DNA from: an uncultured Lachnospiraceae bacterium
GTDB lineage: Bacteria > Bacillota > Clostridia > Lachnospirales > Lachnospiraceae
Reading direction: 5' to 3'
Assembly: GCA_958402795.1 (NCBI GenBank)
Contig: CATXUX010000019.1
Location: 4,224 to 68,223, forward strand
Length of the DNA: 64,000 nucleotides
The translations under genes were made by a program, and so were the position numbers. Of the stretch, positions 1 to 8,354 are shown piece by piece; position 1 is the stretch's first letter; the number at the start of each line of letters is the position of its first letter. The notes under the pieces are model-generated. The model had not been told where the DNA came from, did not search any database, and worked only from the letters and a program-made list of their open reading frames with translations.

Positions 1-152
1 GAAAGATTGCTTATCTTCAGATTCCGGAGATCATTCAGGACTGTATGGAACATCATAAGAATATTCCGGATCCTTCGGTGGAGGAGATCCTCGCGACAGA
101 ACAGGAGACATATGAGTATATTGACAGAAAATGGACGAACGGGAAAAACTAA
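1..152 (+). CDS. dxr: 1-deoxy-D-xylulose-5-phosphate reductoisomerase, C-terminal end (partial)
   Basis: The window opens inside a plus-strand frame of 49 codons that ends in TAA at 150-152. The visible tail includes PEIIQDCMEHH and PSVEEILATE, which resembles the C-terminal helical domain of DXR; that enzyme converts DXP to MEP in the non-mevalonate isoprenoid pathway. The gene just downstream is rseP, and dxr-rseP is a common order in Firmicutes, which supports the call. The catalytic and NADPH-binding parts lie outside the window, so the identification rests on a short tail plus context. Confidence 0.7.
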   Translation, partial: KIAYLQIPEIIQDCMEHHKNIPDPSVEEILATEQETYEYIDRKWTNGKN

Positions 153-190
153 TCTGCGAGCAAAGATTTATATAAAAAGGTGGTAACCAG

Positions 191-1225
191 ATGGGAATAG
201 TCATAGCAATTTTATTGTTCAGCGCGATCGTGATCTTTCATGAACTGGGACATTTCCTGCTTGCAAAAGCAAACGGGATCCGGGTAGATGAGTTCTCTCT
301 CGGACTGGGACCGACTCTGTTCGGGAAAGAAATCGGCGGAACAAAATTTACAGTCAATCTGCTGCCATTCGGCGGAGCGTGTGTGATGGGGGAAGACGAT
401 GCTGACGATATGTCGGAAGGAAGCTTCAACAGCAAATCTGTATGGCAGCGGATTTCCGTGATCATTGCGGGACCTCTGTTCAACCTGATTCTGGCATTGA
501 TTCTCTGCATCATTATGATCGGCTGGATCGGATACCGCTCTCCGCTTGTCGGAGAAGTGACGGACGGATATGCGGCGGCGGAACAGGGAATGCAGGCCGG
601 CGATCTTATCACGGAGATCAATGGGCGTAATGTATATCTCTGGGATGAGATTACCTTGTATAATCTAAGCAGTAAAGCCGGAGACGTTGTGGAAGTGACC
701 TATGAACGCGACGGACAGGAATATACGGCGAATCTCGAGATGAAGCAGCTGGAAGGAGATTCATATGCACGGCTCGGGATCGTGAGCACATCCGAACGGA
801 CAAAACCCGGAATCATCGGAACTGTCCAGTACGGTGCATATACGGTGCGCTACTGGGTGAACTACACGATTGAAAGCCTGAAAATGCTTCTGACCGGGCA
901 GGTCGGGATTGACCAGATGTCAGGACCGGTCGGAATCGTGGATGCGGTGGACACCACATACCAGCAGACCAAATCAAGCGGCTGGCAGGCCGTTGTCCTG
1001 AATATGATGAATATCGCAATTCTTCTGACCGCGAACCTGGGAGTGATCAACCTGCTCCCGCTTCCGGCGCTGGACGGCGGGAGACTATTATTCCTGCTGA
1101 TCGAGGCGATCCGCGGAAAACGCGTACCGCCGGAAAAAGAAGGGAAAGTACACTTTGCAGGGTTTGTCCTGCTGATGATTCTGATGGTCGTGGTGATGTT
1201 TAACGATATCAGAAAGATTATATAG
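191..1225 (+). CDS. rseP: RIP metalloprotease RseP (site-2 protease family)
   Basis: Membrane-embedded zinc metalloprotease of 344 residues that cuts transmembrane segments such as anti-sigma factors and signal-peptide remnants. The HExxH zinc motif (HELGH) lies near residue 18 inside the first membrane helix. A PDZ-like domain occupies roughly residues 115-200. The conserved C-terminal motif (N-LLPLPALDGG, around residue 285) supplies the third ligand region, followed by two hydrophobic segments. An AAAAGGTGG ribosome site sits just before the ATG. It follows dxr closely and is probably cotranscribed with it; a strong terminator lies directly after the stop. Confidence 0.95.
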   Translation: MGIVIAILLFSAIVIFHELGHFLLAKANGIRVDEFSLGLGPTLFGKEIGGTKFTVNLLPFGGACVMGEDDADDMSEGSFNSKSVWQRISVIIAGPLFNLILALILCIIMIGWIGYRSPLVGEVTDGYAAAEQGMQAGDLITEINGRNVYLWDEITLYNLSSKAGDVVEVTYERDGQEYTANLEMKQLEGDSYARLGIVSTSERTKPGIIGTVQYGAYTVRYWVNYTIESLKMLLTGQVGIDQMSGPVGIVDAVDTTYQQTKSSGWQAVVLNMMNIAILLTANLGVINLLPLPALDGGRLLFLLIEAIRGKRVPPEKEGKVHFAGFVLLMILMVVVMFNDIRKII

Positions 1226-1234
1226 AGATTCTGG

Positions 1235-1277
1235 AACTCCCCGCAGCATGCTGCGGGGAGTTGATTATTTTGATTTT
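1235..1277 (+). terminator. Rho-independent terminator after rseP
   Basis: A near-perfect palindrome (AACTCCCCGCAGC / GCTGCGGGGAGTT, 1235-1262) forms a 13-14 bp GC-rich stem with almost no loop. It is followed by the T-rich stretch GATTATTTTGATTTTT. It separates the dxr-rseP unit from the accessory block downstream. Confidence 0.85.
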
Positions 1278-1353
1278 TAAATTAAGCTGTAAAAAAACTT
1301 GCGGACGGCGTCTCTATGTGTTATGTTTTACCATAAGCAATGAAAAGTCGAAG

Positions 1354-1474
1354 CTGTCTATAATCTACTGTTCAGATGTATCTTTTATTCTTGCTTAAAA
1401 ATTACCAAATACAATTGATAGTGGGAATAATGGGAATTCTATGCCCTTTTTGTTTCCGCGGGAAGGAGAAGTGT
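1354..1474 (+). repeat. 121-bp direct repeat, copy A (upstream of first Uma2 gene)
   Basis: The segment from CTGTCTATAATCTACTG to GGAAGGAGAAGTGT recurs at 3803-3923 with one visible difference (G at 1458, A at 3907). Each copy ends in the ribosome site of a Uma2-family gene, so the repeat carries the 5' regulatory region. It contains a TATAAT at its start and TTGATA further in, but I see no well-spaced promoter. The copies mark a segmental duplication on either side of the AAA-ATPase gene. Confidence 0.9.
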
Positions 1475-1475
1475 T

Positions 1476-2063
1476 ATGAAACAGCAGGGAGAGTACACGT
1501 TGGAGGACTATTATGCGCTGCCGGATGACCAGCGTGTGGAGCTGATTGACGGAGTGATTTACGATATGCCTTCGCCATTGTCGATTCATCAGCTGCTTGG
1601 CGGGAAAATTCATTTCCAATTACTGCACTTTGTGGAGAAGAATGGCGGTGCTTGCATGCCGTTCATAGCACCGATGGATGTACAGCTTGACAGGGATAAC
1701 CGCACGATGGTGCAGCCGGATGTGCTGGTAGTGTGTGATCGGAGTAAGGTGAAAAGACGCTGCGTGTACGGCGCGCCGGATTTTGTCGTGGAAATATTAT
1801 CGGAATCAACGAGAAAAAAGGATATGTACCTGAAGCTGGATAAGTACCAGAATGCCGGGGTACGGGAATATTGGATGGTGGATCCGAAGTCAAAGAGGGT
1901 GATCGTCTATGAGTTTGAAAAAGAAGACTGCCCTGTGATTTTCGGATTTGACGCGAAGATTCCGGTGGGGATTTTTGAGGGAAAGTGCGTCATTGATTTT
2001 GAAGAAATCTATCAGAGTATCGAGTTTTTGTATCAGATGGAAGAGGAGCCGGACGAAGAATAG
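1476..2063 (+). CDS. Uma2-family (DUF820) restriction-endonuclease-fold protein, short paralogue
   Basis: Protein of 195 residues of the Uma2/DUF820 family, which adopts a PD-(D/E)XK nuclease-like fold; biological roles of these proteins are mostly unknown. Visible family features are the N-terminal YTLEDYYALPDDQRVELIDG segment, QPDVLVVCD, APDFVVEILS and YWMVDPKSKRVIVYEF, which carry the acidic, E and K positions expected of the fold. The start has a GGAAGGAG ribosome site 5-6 bp upstream. Compared with the paralogue at 3926-4642 it lacks about 43 N-terminal residues: the coding sequence begins directly at the MKQQGEYTLED segment. C-terminal halves are nearly identical, so this is a recent duplicate. 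Confidence 0.85.
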   Translation: MKQQGEYTLEDYYALPDDQRVELIDGVIYDMPSPLSIHQLLGGKIHFQLLHFVEKNGGACMPFIAPMDVQLDRDNRTMVQPDVLVVCDRSKVKRRCVYGAPDFVVEILSESTRKKDMYLKLDKYQNAGVREYWMVDPKSKRVIVYEFEKEDCPVIFGFDAKIPVGIFEGKCVIDFEEIYQSIEFLYQMEEEPDEE

Positions 2064-2180
2064 AGTGCAAATCATAATACGGTATGTTGGTTGACGAGTA
2101 TATCACTTTGCGATAAAATACATTTATAACAGATTGAGATGGTGATGTGGCAATTATGCAGGAAAGGGGTGTTTTCATGC

Positions 2181-3761
2181 ATGGGTAATTATTTAAACAT
2201 CGGCAATGCAGGTTTTGCTTCAGTGGTGAAAGATATTTATGTTGATAAAACGGGAATGATTGCATTCATTAATAATACGCTGGGAAAGACCAGAAAATTG
2301 ACGTGTGTGAGCAGACCAAGACGTTTTGGAAAATCATTTGCGGCGAAAATGCTGTGTGCCTATTATGATAAGAGCTGCGAGTCTCGGGAGTTGTTTGAAG
2401 GACTGGAAATTTCAAAGGATCCTTCATTTGAAACTTATTTGAACAAGTATGATGTGATTTATCTGGATATCACAGAGTTTACCTCAGATGCGTTTATCAA
2501 GAAAGATATGCAAAATGTTGTGATAAATCTTGAAAACAAAGTGATTTCAGAACTGACAGCAGCCTATCCGGACGTGAAAAGGCAAGATGATCTGCCGGGT
2601 ATGCTTTATAATATAACGGAAGCGACCGGAAACCAGTTCGTTTTTATCATTGATGAATGGGATGCTTTGTTCCGTGAAGAAAAGGATAATACGCTTTTAC
2701 ATGAGGCATACATTAAGCTTCTTCGTGGGTTATTTAAGAACAGTGGAAAAACGGACAAGATGATTGCTGCGGCATATATGACAGGTATTCTTCCGATTAA
2801 GAAATACGGGAATCAGTCTGCAGTATCGGATTTTCGGGAATATACGATGCTGTCACCAGGGGGATTGGCGGAATATATGGGATTTACGGAACCGGAGGTA
2901 AAGGCGTTATGCGAAGAGTATGACATAGATTTTGAGGAAATGAAATACTGGTATGACGGGTATTCTTTCAGTAGATTAAAATCAGTGTATAATCCTAATT
3001 CTGTTATGGAGGCAATCAATAGGCAGGAATTTGGCAGCTATTGGACAAGAACAGAAACATATGAAGCATTGAAGATTTATATAGATATGAACGAAGATGG
3101 ATTAAAAGAAGCCGTTGTCCATATGCTTGGAGGCGGACGGGTAAAAATCATGTCAGAGTCTTTCCAGAATGATATGACGAGCATAACGAGCAAGGACGAT
3201 GTGCTGACACTGCTGGTTCATCTGGGTTATCTTGCTTATGACGCAAAAGAGGAAAGTGTATTTATTCCGAATGAGGAAGTAAAGAAGGAATTCCTTCTTG
3301 CCGTTTCGAAGGGAAGACACAAAGAATTGGCAAAGTTGATTCAAAATTCGGATCTTCTTCTGGAGCAGACATTAAATATGGAAGAAGACGCAGTGGCAGC
3401 TGCGATTGAGGAATCACATAAATTGAATGCGTCGCCAATCAAATATAATAGTGAGGAATCCTTGCGCAGTACGATCCGGCTTGCATATATTACTTGCCGG
3501 GAAGAGTTTACAGAGATTGATGAATTGCCGTCCGGACATGGATATGTTGATATGGCATTTGTGCCTAAAAAGGGATCGTCAAAGCCGGTTATTTTGATTG
3601 AACTGAAATGGAATCGTACCGCAGATACTGCAATTCGACAGATAAAAGACAAGGATTATTCTCATGCTTTCAAAAATTATGGCAGAGATATTCTACTCGT
3701 TGGAATTAGTTATGATGAAAAAACAAAAGCACATTCATGTAAAATCGAGAAGTTGCCGTAA
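2181..3761 (+). CDS. AAA-ATPase-like protein with C-terminal PD-(D/E)XK nuclease-like domain
   Basis: Large protein (526 residues from the chosen start) of the AAA-ATPase_like (PF09820) plus PDDEXK_9 (PF08011) architecture, abundant in gut Firmicutes and Bacteroidetes and of unknown role. The N-terminal part shows FASVVKDIYVDKTGMI and a P-loop-like SRPRRFGKSFAAKML near residue 45; FVFIIDEWDALF near residue 155 is the Walker B. The C-terminal region contains GHGYVDMAFVPKK and VILIELKWNRTA, the D and ExK pattern of the nuclease fold. The ATG at 2181 was chosen over 2139 because GGAAAGGGG lies 11 bp before it. It lies between two Uma2 paralogues and may have moved in with them. Confidence 0.8.
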   Translation: MGNYLNIGNAGFASVVKDIYVDKTGMIAFINNTLGKTRKLTCVSRPRRFGKSFAAKMLCAYYDKSCESRELFEGLEISKDPSFETYLNKYDVIYLDITEFTSDAFIKKDMQNVVINLENKVISELTAAYPDVKRQDDLPGMLYNITEATGNQFVFIIDEWDALFREEKDNTLLHEAYIKLLRGLFKNSGKTDKMIAAAYMTGILPIKKYGNQSAVSDFREYTMLSPGGLAEYMGFTEPEVKALCEEYDIDFEEMKYWYDGYSFSRLKSVYNPNSVMEAINRQEFGSYWTRTETYEALKIYIDMNEDGLKEAVVHMLGGGRVKIMSESFQNDMTSITSKDDVLTLLVHLGYLAYDAKEESVFIPNEEVKKEFLLAVSKGRHKELAKLIQNSDLLLEQTLNMEEDAVAAAIEESHKLNASPIKYNSEESLRSTIRLAYITCREEFTEIDELPSGHGYVDMAFVPKKGSSKPVILIELKWNRTADTAIRQIKDKDYSHAFKNYGRDILLVGISYDEKTKAHSCKIEKLP

Positions 3762-3773
3762 GCATTGCTCTAG

Positions 3774-3817
3774 GTAGATTACAGACAGTCTGGGAAAGAA
3801 GACTGTCTATAATCTAC
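3774..3817 (+). terminator. Long inverted repeat after the AAA-ATPase gene (possible terminator)
   Basis: Arms GTAGATTACAGACAGTCT (3774-3791) and AGACTGTCTATAATCTAC (3800-3817) are complementary except at one position, with an 8-base loop. The right arm is the beginning of the 121-bp repeat copy B; repeat copy A lacks the left arm. No strong T-tract follows, so it could be a terminator or a scar of a rearrangement. Confidence 0.5.
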
Positions 3818-3923
3818 TGTTCAGATGTATCTTTTATTCTTGCTTAAAAATTACCAAATACAATTGATAGTGGGAATAATGGGAATTCTATGCCCTTTTT
3901 GTTTCCACGGGAAGGAGAAGTGT
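3803..3923 (+). repeat. 121-bp direct repeat, copy B (upstream of second Uma2 gene)
   Basis: Second copy of the element at 1354-1474, with one substitution. It starts inside the right arm of the preceding inverted repeat and ends in the ribosome site of the second Uma2 gene. Confidence 0.9.
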
Positions 3924-3925
3924 GT

Positions 3926-4642
3926 ATGACACAGACACGAGAAGAAACGAAAAAAGAGATGGAGAAGAAAATTGAGGAGAAGAATGCTTATCCATGCGGA
4001 GAAGAATCATGGGAAGACGAGTCGCTTGTTCGGGAGGCACAGGCTGCTTATCGTGTGAAGCAGCAGGGAGAGTACACGCTGGAGGATTATTATGCGCTTC
4101 CTGACGATCAGCGGGTGGAATTGATCGACGGAGTGATCTATGACATGTCTGCGCCATTGCTGGTTCATCAGGCAATTGCGGGAGATATTTATAGTCAACT
4201 GTGGCAGTTCGTGAAGCGTAATGGCGGAAACTGCATGCCGTTTGTCGCTCCGGTGGATGTACAGCTTGATAAGGACAACCGCACGATGGTGCAGCCGGAT
4301 GTGCTGGTGGTGTGTGACCAGAGTAAGATGAAAGAACACTGTGTGTACGGCGCGCCGGATTTTGTCGTGGAAGTATTATCGAAATCAACGAGAAAAAAGG
4401 ATATGTATCTGAAACTGGATAAGTATCGGAATGCCGGGGTGCGGGAATATTGGATGGTGGATCCGAAGTCAAAAAGGGTGATTGTTTATGAATTTGAAAA
4501 TGAAGACCGTCCGGTGATTTACGAGTTTGATGGGAAAATCCCGGTGGGGATTTATGATGGAAAGTGTGTCATTGATTTTGAGGAAATCTATCAGAGTATC
4601 GACTTTTTGTACCAGACGGAAGATGAGCCGGACGAAGAATAA
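3926..4642 (+). CDS. Uma2-family (DUF820) restriction-endonuclease-fold protein, full-length paralogue
   Basis: Protein of 238 residues. The ATG at 3926 is preceded by GGAAGGAGAAG and was preferred to an in-frame ATG at 3890, which lies inside the shared 5' repeat and before the ribosome site. The first 43 residues are charged (EETKKEMEKKIEEK, then WEDESLVREAQAAY) and likely helical. After this the sequence parallels the first Uma2 protein: YTLEDYYALPDDQRVELIDG, QPDVLVVCD, APDFVVEVLS, YWMVDPKSKRVIVYEF. Function is not known. Loss of the N-terminal helix in the other copy suggests deletion after duplication. Confidence 0.85.
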   Translation: MTQTREETKKEMEKKIEEKNAYPCGEESWEDESLVREAQAAYRVKQQGEYTLEDYYALPDDQRVELIDGVIYDMSAPLLVHQAIAGDIYSQLWQFVKRNGGNCMPFVAPVDVQLDKDNRTMVQPDVLVVCDQSKMKEHCVYGAPDFVVEVLSKSTRKKDMYLKLDKYRNAGVREYWMVDPKSKRVIVYEFENEDRPVIYEFDGKIPVGIYDGKCVIDFEEIYQSIDFLYQTEDEPDEE

Positions 4643-4681
4643 AAAGAAAAACAAAAAAACAGAGCGCACTCTAATTTCTTG

Positions 4682-4709
4682 TTGACATACCGGATTTTTG
4701 AGCTATAAT
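4682..4709 (+). promoter_or_regulatory. Sigma-A-type promoter for cstA
   Basis: TTGACA at 4682-4687 and TATAAT at 4704-4709 with a 16-bp spacer, ending about 40 bp before the cstA start. Both hexamers match consensus, so the gene should have a strong basal promoter; no operator was recognised. Confidence 0.85.
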
Positions 4710-4746
4710 AGTACCCGATTGAAATAAGTCAATGAGAGGAGAGAGA

Positions 4747-6441
4747 ATGATGAATACTTTAGTAATTGTACTGATTGCCGCTGTATGCCTGATCGCAGCG
4801 TATGCGCTGTATGGACGTTGGCTGGCGAAGAAATGGGAAATCGATCCGACTGCAAAGACACCCGCAGTTGTTCATAATGACGGGCAGGATTATGTGCCGA
4901 CAGACGGATGGACCGTATTTGCACACCAGTTCTCGTCAATCGCAGGCGCCGGTCCTGTCACCGGAGCGATTCAGGCGGCGGCGTTTGGGTGGCTGCCGGT
5001 TCTTCTGTGGATTCTCCTTGGCGGAATTTTCTTCGGTGCTGTTACAGACTTCGGCGCGCTGTATGCAAGTGTGAAGAACGACGGAAAATCGATGGGACTT
5101 CTGATCGAGAAATATATCGGAAATGCAGGACGTAAACTGTTTCTCGGATTCTGCTGGCTGTTTTGCCTGATCGTGATCGCAGCGTTTGCGGATATGGTGG
5201 CTGATACATTTAACGCGTATGTAGTGACAGACGGAGCACGGACACTTTCCGAAAATGCGGCTGTGAACGGCGCAGCAGGAAGTATCTCACTGTTTTTCAT
5301 CTTGTTTGCAGTGGTATTTGGAGTAGTGCAGCATAAAGTCAAACTTACCGGCTGGAAGGAAGTCGTGTTTGGTCTGGTATGCACGGTACTCGCGTTTGTG
5401 TTTGGAATGAATTTCCCGGTGATTCTCGGGAAAGAAGCGTGGGTATACATTGCGTTTATCTATATTTTCCTTGCGGCAGTTCTCCCAATGTGGTTTGTGA
5501 TGCAGCCGAGGGATTATATGTCCACCTTCATGTTCATTGGAATGATCGCGGGAGCTGTGCTTGGACTTCTGTTTGCACATCCGACAATGAACCTTCCGGC
5601 ATTTACAGGATTCCGGAATGAGAATCTGGGTACACTTTTCCCGATCCTGTTCGTAACGGTTGCCTGCGGCGCGGTATCCGGATTCCATAGTCTGGTATCC
5701 TCCGGTACTTCGTCGAAGACGGTTTCAAATGAGAAAGATATGCTGAAAGTCGGATATGGGGCAATGGTTCTGGAAAGCCTTCTGGCAGTGATCGCTCTCT
5801 GTGTGGCGGGGGCCGCGGCAGGAGCGGACGGAACAGCAGCGGTCGGAACGCCGTTCCAGATTTTCTCATCAGGAGTTGCAGGTTTTCTTGAGATGTTTGG
5901 AATTCCGGTCTATGTAGCGCAGAGTTTCATGACGATGTGCGTATCCGCACTGGCATTTACCACACTGGATTCCGTTGCGCGGATCGGACGGATGTCTTTT
6001 CAGGAGTTGTTCAGCGTAGATGATATGGAGCATACACAAGGGTGGAGAAAGGTTCTGTGTAATAAGTATTTTGCGACAGTGATTACGTTGGTATTCGGCT
6101 ATATTCTGACACAGGTCGGATATTCCAATATCTGGCCTTTGTTCGGAAGCGCCAATCAGTTATTGAGTGCGCTCGTGCTGATCACACTGTGCGTATTTTT
6201 GAAAGTGACAGGAAGGACGATGAAGACACTCGTTCCGCCGTTTGTGATCATGCTGATTGTGACATTTACAGCACTGGTACAAAGACTGATCGCTCTTGTT
6301 AGAGCGTTTGCATCCGGAACCGGCGTATTCATGGTCGAGGGCCTGCAGCTTATCGTTGCGGTGCTGCTTATGATTCTTGGCGTGACGATCGTGGTTACTT
6401 CCGGAAAAGAGCTGATCCGGAAGAAAGCAGAAAACGAATAG
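4747..6441 (+). CDS. cstA: CstA family carbon starvation / peptide transporter
   Basis: Polytopic membrane protein of about 564 residues of the CstA family, importers linked to peptide or pyruvate uptake under carbon limitation. Features include the conserved early segment DYVPTDGWTVFAHQFSSIAGAGPVTGA, a QPRDYMSTFMF loop, CGAVSGFHSLVSSGTSSKT, and many hydrophobic helices throughout. Two adjacent ATGs (4747 and 4750) follow AGGAGAG; the ATG at 4732 lies before the ribosome site. The gene stands alone behind its own consensus promoter. Substrate cannot be deduced from sequence. Confidence 0.92.
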   Translation: MMNTLVIVLIAAVCLIAAYALYGRWLAKKWEIDPTAKTPAVVHNDGQDYVPTDGWTVFAHQFSSIAGAGPVTGAIQAAAFGWLPVLLWILLGGIFFGAVTDFGALYASVKNDGKSMGLLIEKYIGNAGRKLFLGFCWLFCLIVIAAFADMVADTFNAYVVTDGARTLSENAAVNGAAGSISLFFILFAVVFGVVQHKVKLTGWKEVVFGLVCTVLAFVFGMNFPVILGKEAWVYIAFIYIFLAAVLPMWFVMQPRDYMSTFMFIGMIAGAVLGLLFAHPTMNLPAFTGFRNENLGTLFPILFVTVACGAVSGFHSLVSSGTSSKTVSNEKDMLKVGYGAMVLESLLAVIALCVAGAAAGADGTAAVGTPFQIFSSGVAGFLEMFGIPVYVAQSFMTMCVSALAFTTLDSVARIGRMSFQELFSVDDMEHTQGWRKVLCNKYFATVITLVFGYILTQVGYSNIWPLFGSANQLLSALVLITLCVFLKVTGRTMKTLVPPFVIMLIVTFTALVQRLIALVRAFASGTGVFMVEGLQLIVAVLLMILGVTIVVTSGKELIRKKAENE

Positions 6442-6548
6442 AGAAATATATCACGTTACATAGCAGGCAGGAAACGGCATGGCAGAGGAACCTTTTCCCA
6501 TGATCTGAATATACTGGATAGAGAGTGCAGCATCAGAGGGATTGACGA

Positions 6549-7832
6549 ATGCTGATAAAAGCGATGCAGAATGAAAACGGTTCGGGCAGGGATAACGCCA
6601 TTGATCACGGAAAGCTGCAGGTCAGTGTGACTTCGGAAATCACGGCTTTTCCCGTGGAAGGCGCGACGGTTTCGATTTCGTATACCGGTGTTCCCGACAG
6701 CACACTGGAACAACTGACGACGGACAGCTCCGGACAGACAGAGACTGTGGAGCTGGATACGCCCCCGCTGGAATACAGTCTGAATCCCACCATCGAATCT
6801 ATGCCGTATGCGGAATATACGCTGGATATCAGTGCGCCGGGGTTCGAGCCGGTCAGTATTTCCGGCGCGGAATTACTGCCGGATGTAACGGCGCAGCAAA
6901 GCGTGCAGATGCGGCCGTCGGTTCAGACAGGACCGCAGGAGGATGTTTTTGTGATTCCGGCGCATACCTTGTATGGAGAATATCCGCCCAAGATTGCAGA
7001 GGATGAGATTAAGCCGACGAACGAAACCGGGGAAATTGTCCTGAGCCGTGTGGTGGTTCCGGAGTATATTGTTGTACATGACGGTTCACCGCGGGATTCG
7101 ACGGCGACGAATTATTATGTGAAATACAAGGATTACATCAAGAATGTGGCGTCCAGCGAAATCTATGCGACATGGCCGGACGCCACGATCCGTGCAAATG
7201 TGCTGGCCATTATGTCGTTTACGCTGAACCGGGTGTATACAGAGTGGTATCGGAACAAAGGGTATGATTTTACGATCACTTCGTCCACTGCGTTCGACCA
7301 TAAGTGGATCCCGGAGCGTAATGTGTTCGATACGATCTCTGTGATCGTCGATGAATTGTTTGCAGATTATTTGTCCAGACCAAATGTGCGCCAGCCGATC
7401 CTGACGCAGTACTGCGACGGGCGGCGTGTGACCTGCCCGAACTGGATGCAGCAGTGGGGAAGTCTGAGCCTGGGAGAACAGGGATATTCGGCGATTGAGA
7501 TCCTGCGTTATTACTACGGGGATGATATGTATATCAATACAGCGCAGGAAATTTCAGGGATTCCGTCTTCGTGGCCGGGATATGTGCTGGACATCGGGGC
7601 GAGCGGAGAGAAAGTGAGACAGATCCAGGAACAGCTGAATGTGATCGCCGGGGCGTACCCGGCCGTTCCGAAGATCGCAGAAGACGGGATCTACGGACCG
7701 GCAACTGCAGAATCCGTGCGGGTATTCCAGTCGATCTTCGGACTGCCGCAGACAGGAACGGTAGATTACCGGACGTGGTATAAAATATCGGAAATCTATG
7801 TCGGGGTATCGAGGATCGCGGAACTGACATGA
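6549..7832 (+). CDS. SpoIID-like/peptidoglycan-binding protein
   Basis: Protein of 427 residues with three apparent parts. Residues about 18-110 resemble a carboxypeptidase-regulatory-like beta-sandwich (PVEGATVSISYTG, YTLDISAPGFEPVSI). Residues about 165-330 carry YYVKYKDYIKNVASSEIYATWPDATIRANVLAIMSFTLNR, which resembles the SpoIID/LytB core that in SpoIID cleaves cortex-related glycan. Residues about 335-425 form a PG_binding_1 domain (LDIGASGEKVRQIQEQLN, DGIYGPATAESVRVFQ). No signal peptide is evident, which is odd for a wall protein; it may act in the mother cell during sporulation. GAGGG precedes the ATG. The domain assignments are by eye and the enzymatic role is inference. Confidence 0.65.
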   Translation: MLIKAMQNENGSGRDNAIDHGKLQVSVTSEITAFPVEGATVSISYTGVPDSTLEQLTTDSSGQTETVELDTPPLEYSLNPTIESMPYAEYTLDISAPGFEPVSISGAELLPDVTAQQSVQMRPSVQTGPQEDVFVIPAHTLYGEYPPKIAEDEIKPTNETGEIVLSRVVVPEYIVVHDGSPRDSTATNYYVKYKDYIKNVASSEIYATWPDATIRANVLAIMSFTLNRVYTEWYRNKGYDFTITSSTAFDHKWIPERNVFDTISVIVDELFADYLSRPNVRQPILTQYCDGRRVTCPNWMQQWGSLSLGEQGYSAIEILRYYYGDDMYINTAQEISGIPSSWPGYVLDIGASGEKVRQIQEQLNVIAGAYPAVPKIAEDGIYGPATAESVRVFQSIFGLPQTGTVDYRTWYKISEIYVGVSRIAELT

Positions 7833-7868
7833 TCATTTTACTGACTTGCGGAGTGCCTGCCTGTCAGG

Positions 7869-8045
7869 TTATTCCGCAAGGGAGTAAATCTGGAGAAAGC
7901 GCTCCCGTTCCTCCCGGTTCAAGCTGACAAAATCAGTAAATGCCACATCCACTTCATACATGGATTCTCCACAGCAGACCGCCCGGTCTTTATTGTTCGT
8001 GTAACTGTATTTTTTACATTTCAGGCAGTAAAATACATGCATCAT
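7869..8045 (-). CDS. Small Cys-containing protein (58 aa), function unknown
   Basis: Minus-strand frame of 58 codons, read from 8045 to 7869, with AAAGGAG about 8 bp before tandem ATG codons. Its N-terminal part has CLKCKKY and, 14 residues later, VCCGE, a CxxC...CC arrangement that suggests metal binding. The C-terminal half is acidic and helical (SLNREERERFLQIY). A TTTCGC-17-TATGAT promoter-like pair lies upstream on the minus strand (8112-8084). It is convergent with the SpoIID-like gene and divergent from carA. I do not recognise the family; ribosome site, promoter and amino-acid pattern argue that it is real. Confidence 0.6.
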   Translation of the reverse strand: MMHVFYCLKCKKYSYTNNKDRAVCCGESMYEVDVAFTDFVSLNREERERFLQIYSLAE

Positions 8046-8215
8046 TTGTAAAAACTCCTTTATTTCTGAATTCCAACCCCAACATCATAACACAATTCGG
8101 GGAAATGCGAAACCCATAAACAGAGTATCTGAAAACACAGATTTTGAAATAACGGGATTGGAAATAGTGCATAAGAAAAAAATGGTTTTAAAAAAGAAAT
8201 TCTATACATAATCAG

Positions 8216-8244
8216 TTGAATTATGCGGATAAATATAGTATAAT
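8216..8244 (+). promoter_or_regulatory. Sigma-A-type promoter for carAB
   Basis: TTGAAT (8216-8221), 17-bp spacer, TATAAT (8239-8244), about 110 bp before the carA start. Transcription would begin near 8251. Confidence 0.8.
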
Positions 8245-8263
8245 CTTTACAATTTGGGGTCAG

Positions 8264-8300
8264 GGCGCTCTGGAATAACAACTCCAAGGGCGTCTTTTTT
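8264..8300 (+). terminator. Intrinsic terminator in the carA leader (possible attenuator)
   Basis: Arms GGCGCTCTGGA (8264-8274) and TCCAAGGGCGTC (8283-8294) pair over 11 bp with wobbles and one bulge, an 8-base loop, then TTTTTT (8295-8300). It starts only about 13 nt after the predicted transcription start and lies upstream of carA, so it would limit carAB expression unless overcome. No PyrR-type antiterminator was recognised. Confidence 0.65.
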
Positions 8301-8354
8301 ACAGTAGATAATGATGCACCCGGATGAATAATAATGAAGGGAACAGGTGAACAG

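Noticed and set aside
7844..7880. Bidirectional terminator between the SpoIID-like gene and the small minus-strand gene
   Set aside because: CTTGCGGA and TCCGCAAG are complementary, but the loop is long, there is no T-run and the arm lies inside the small coding sequence.
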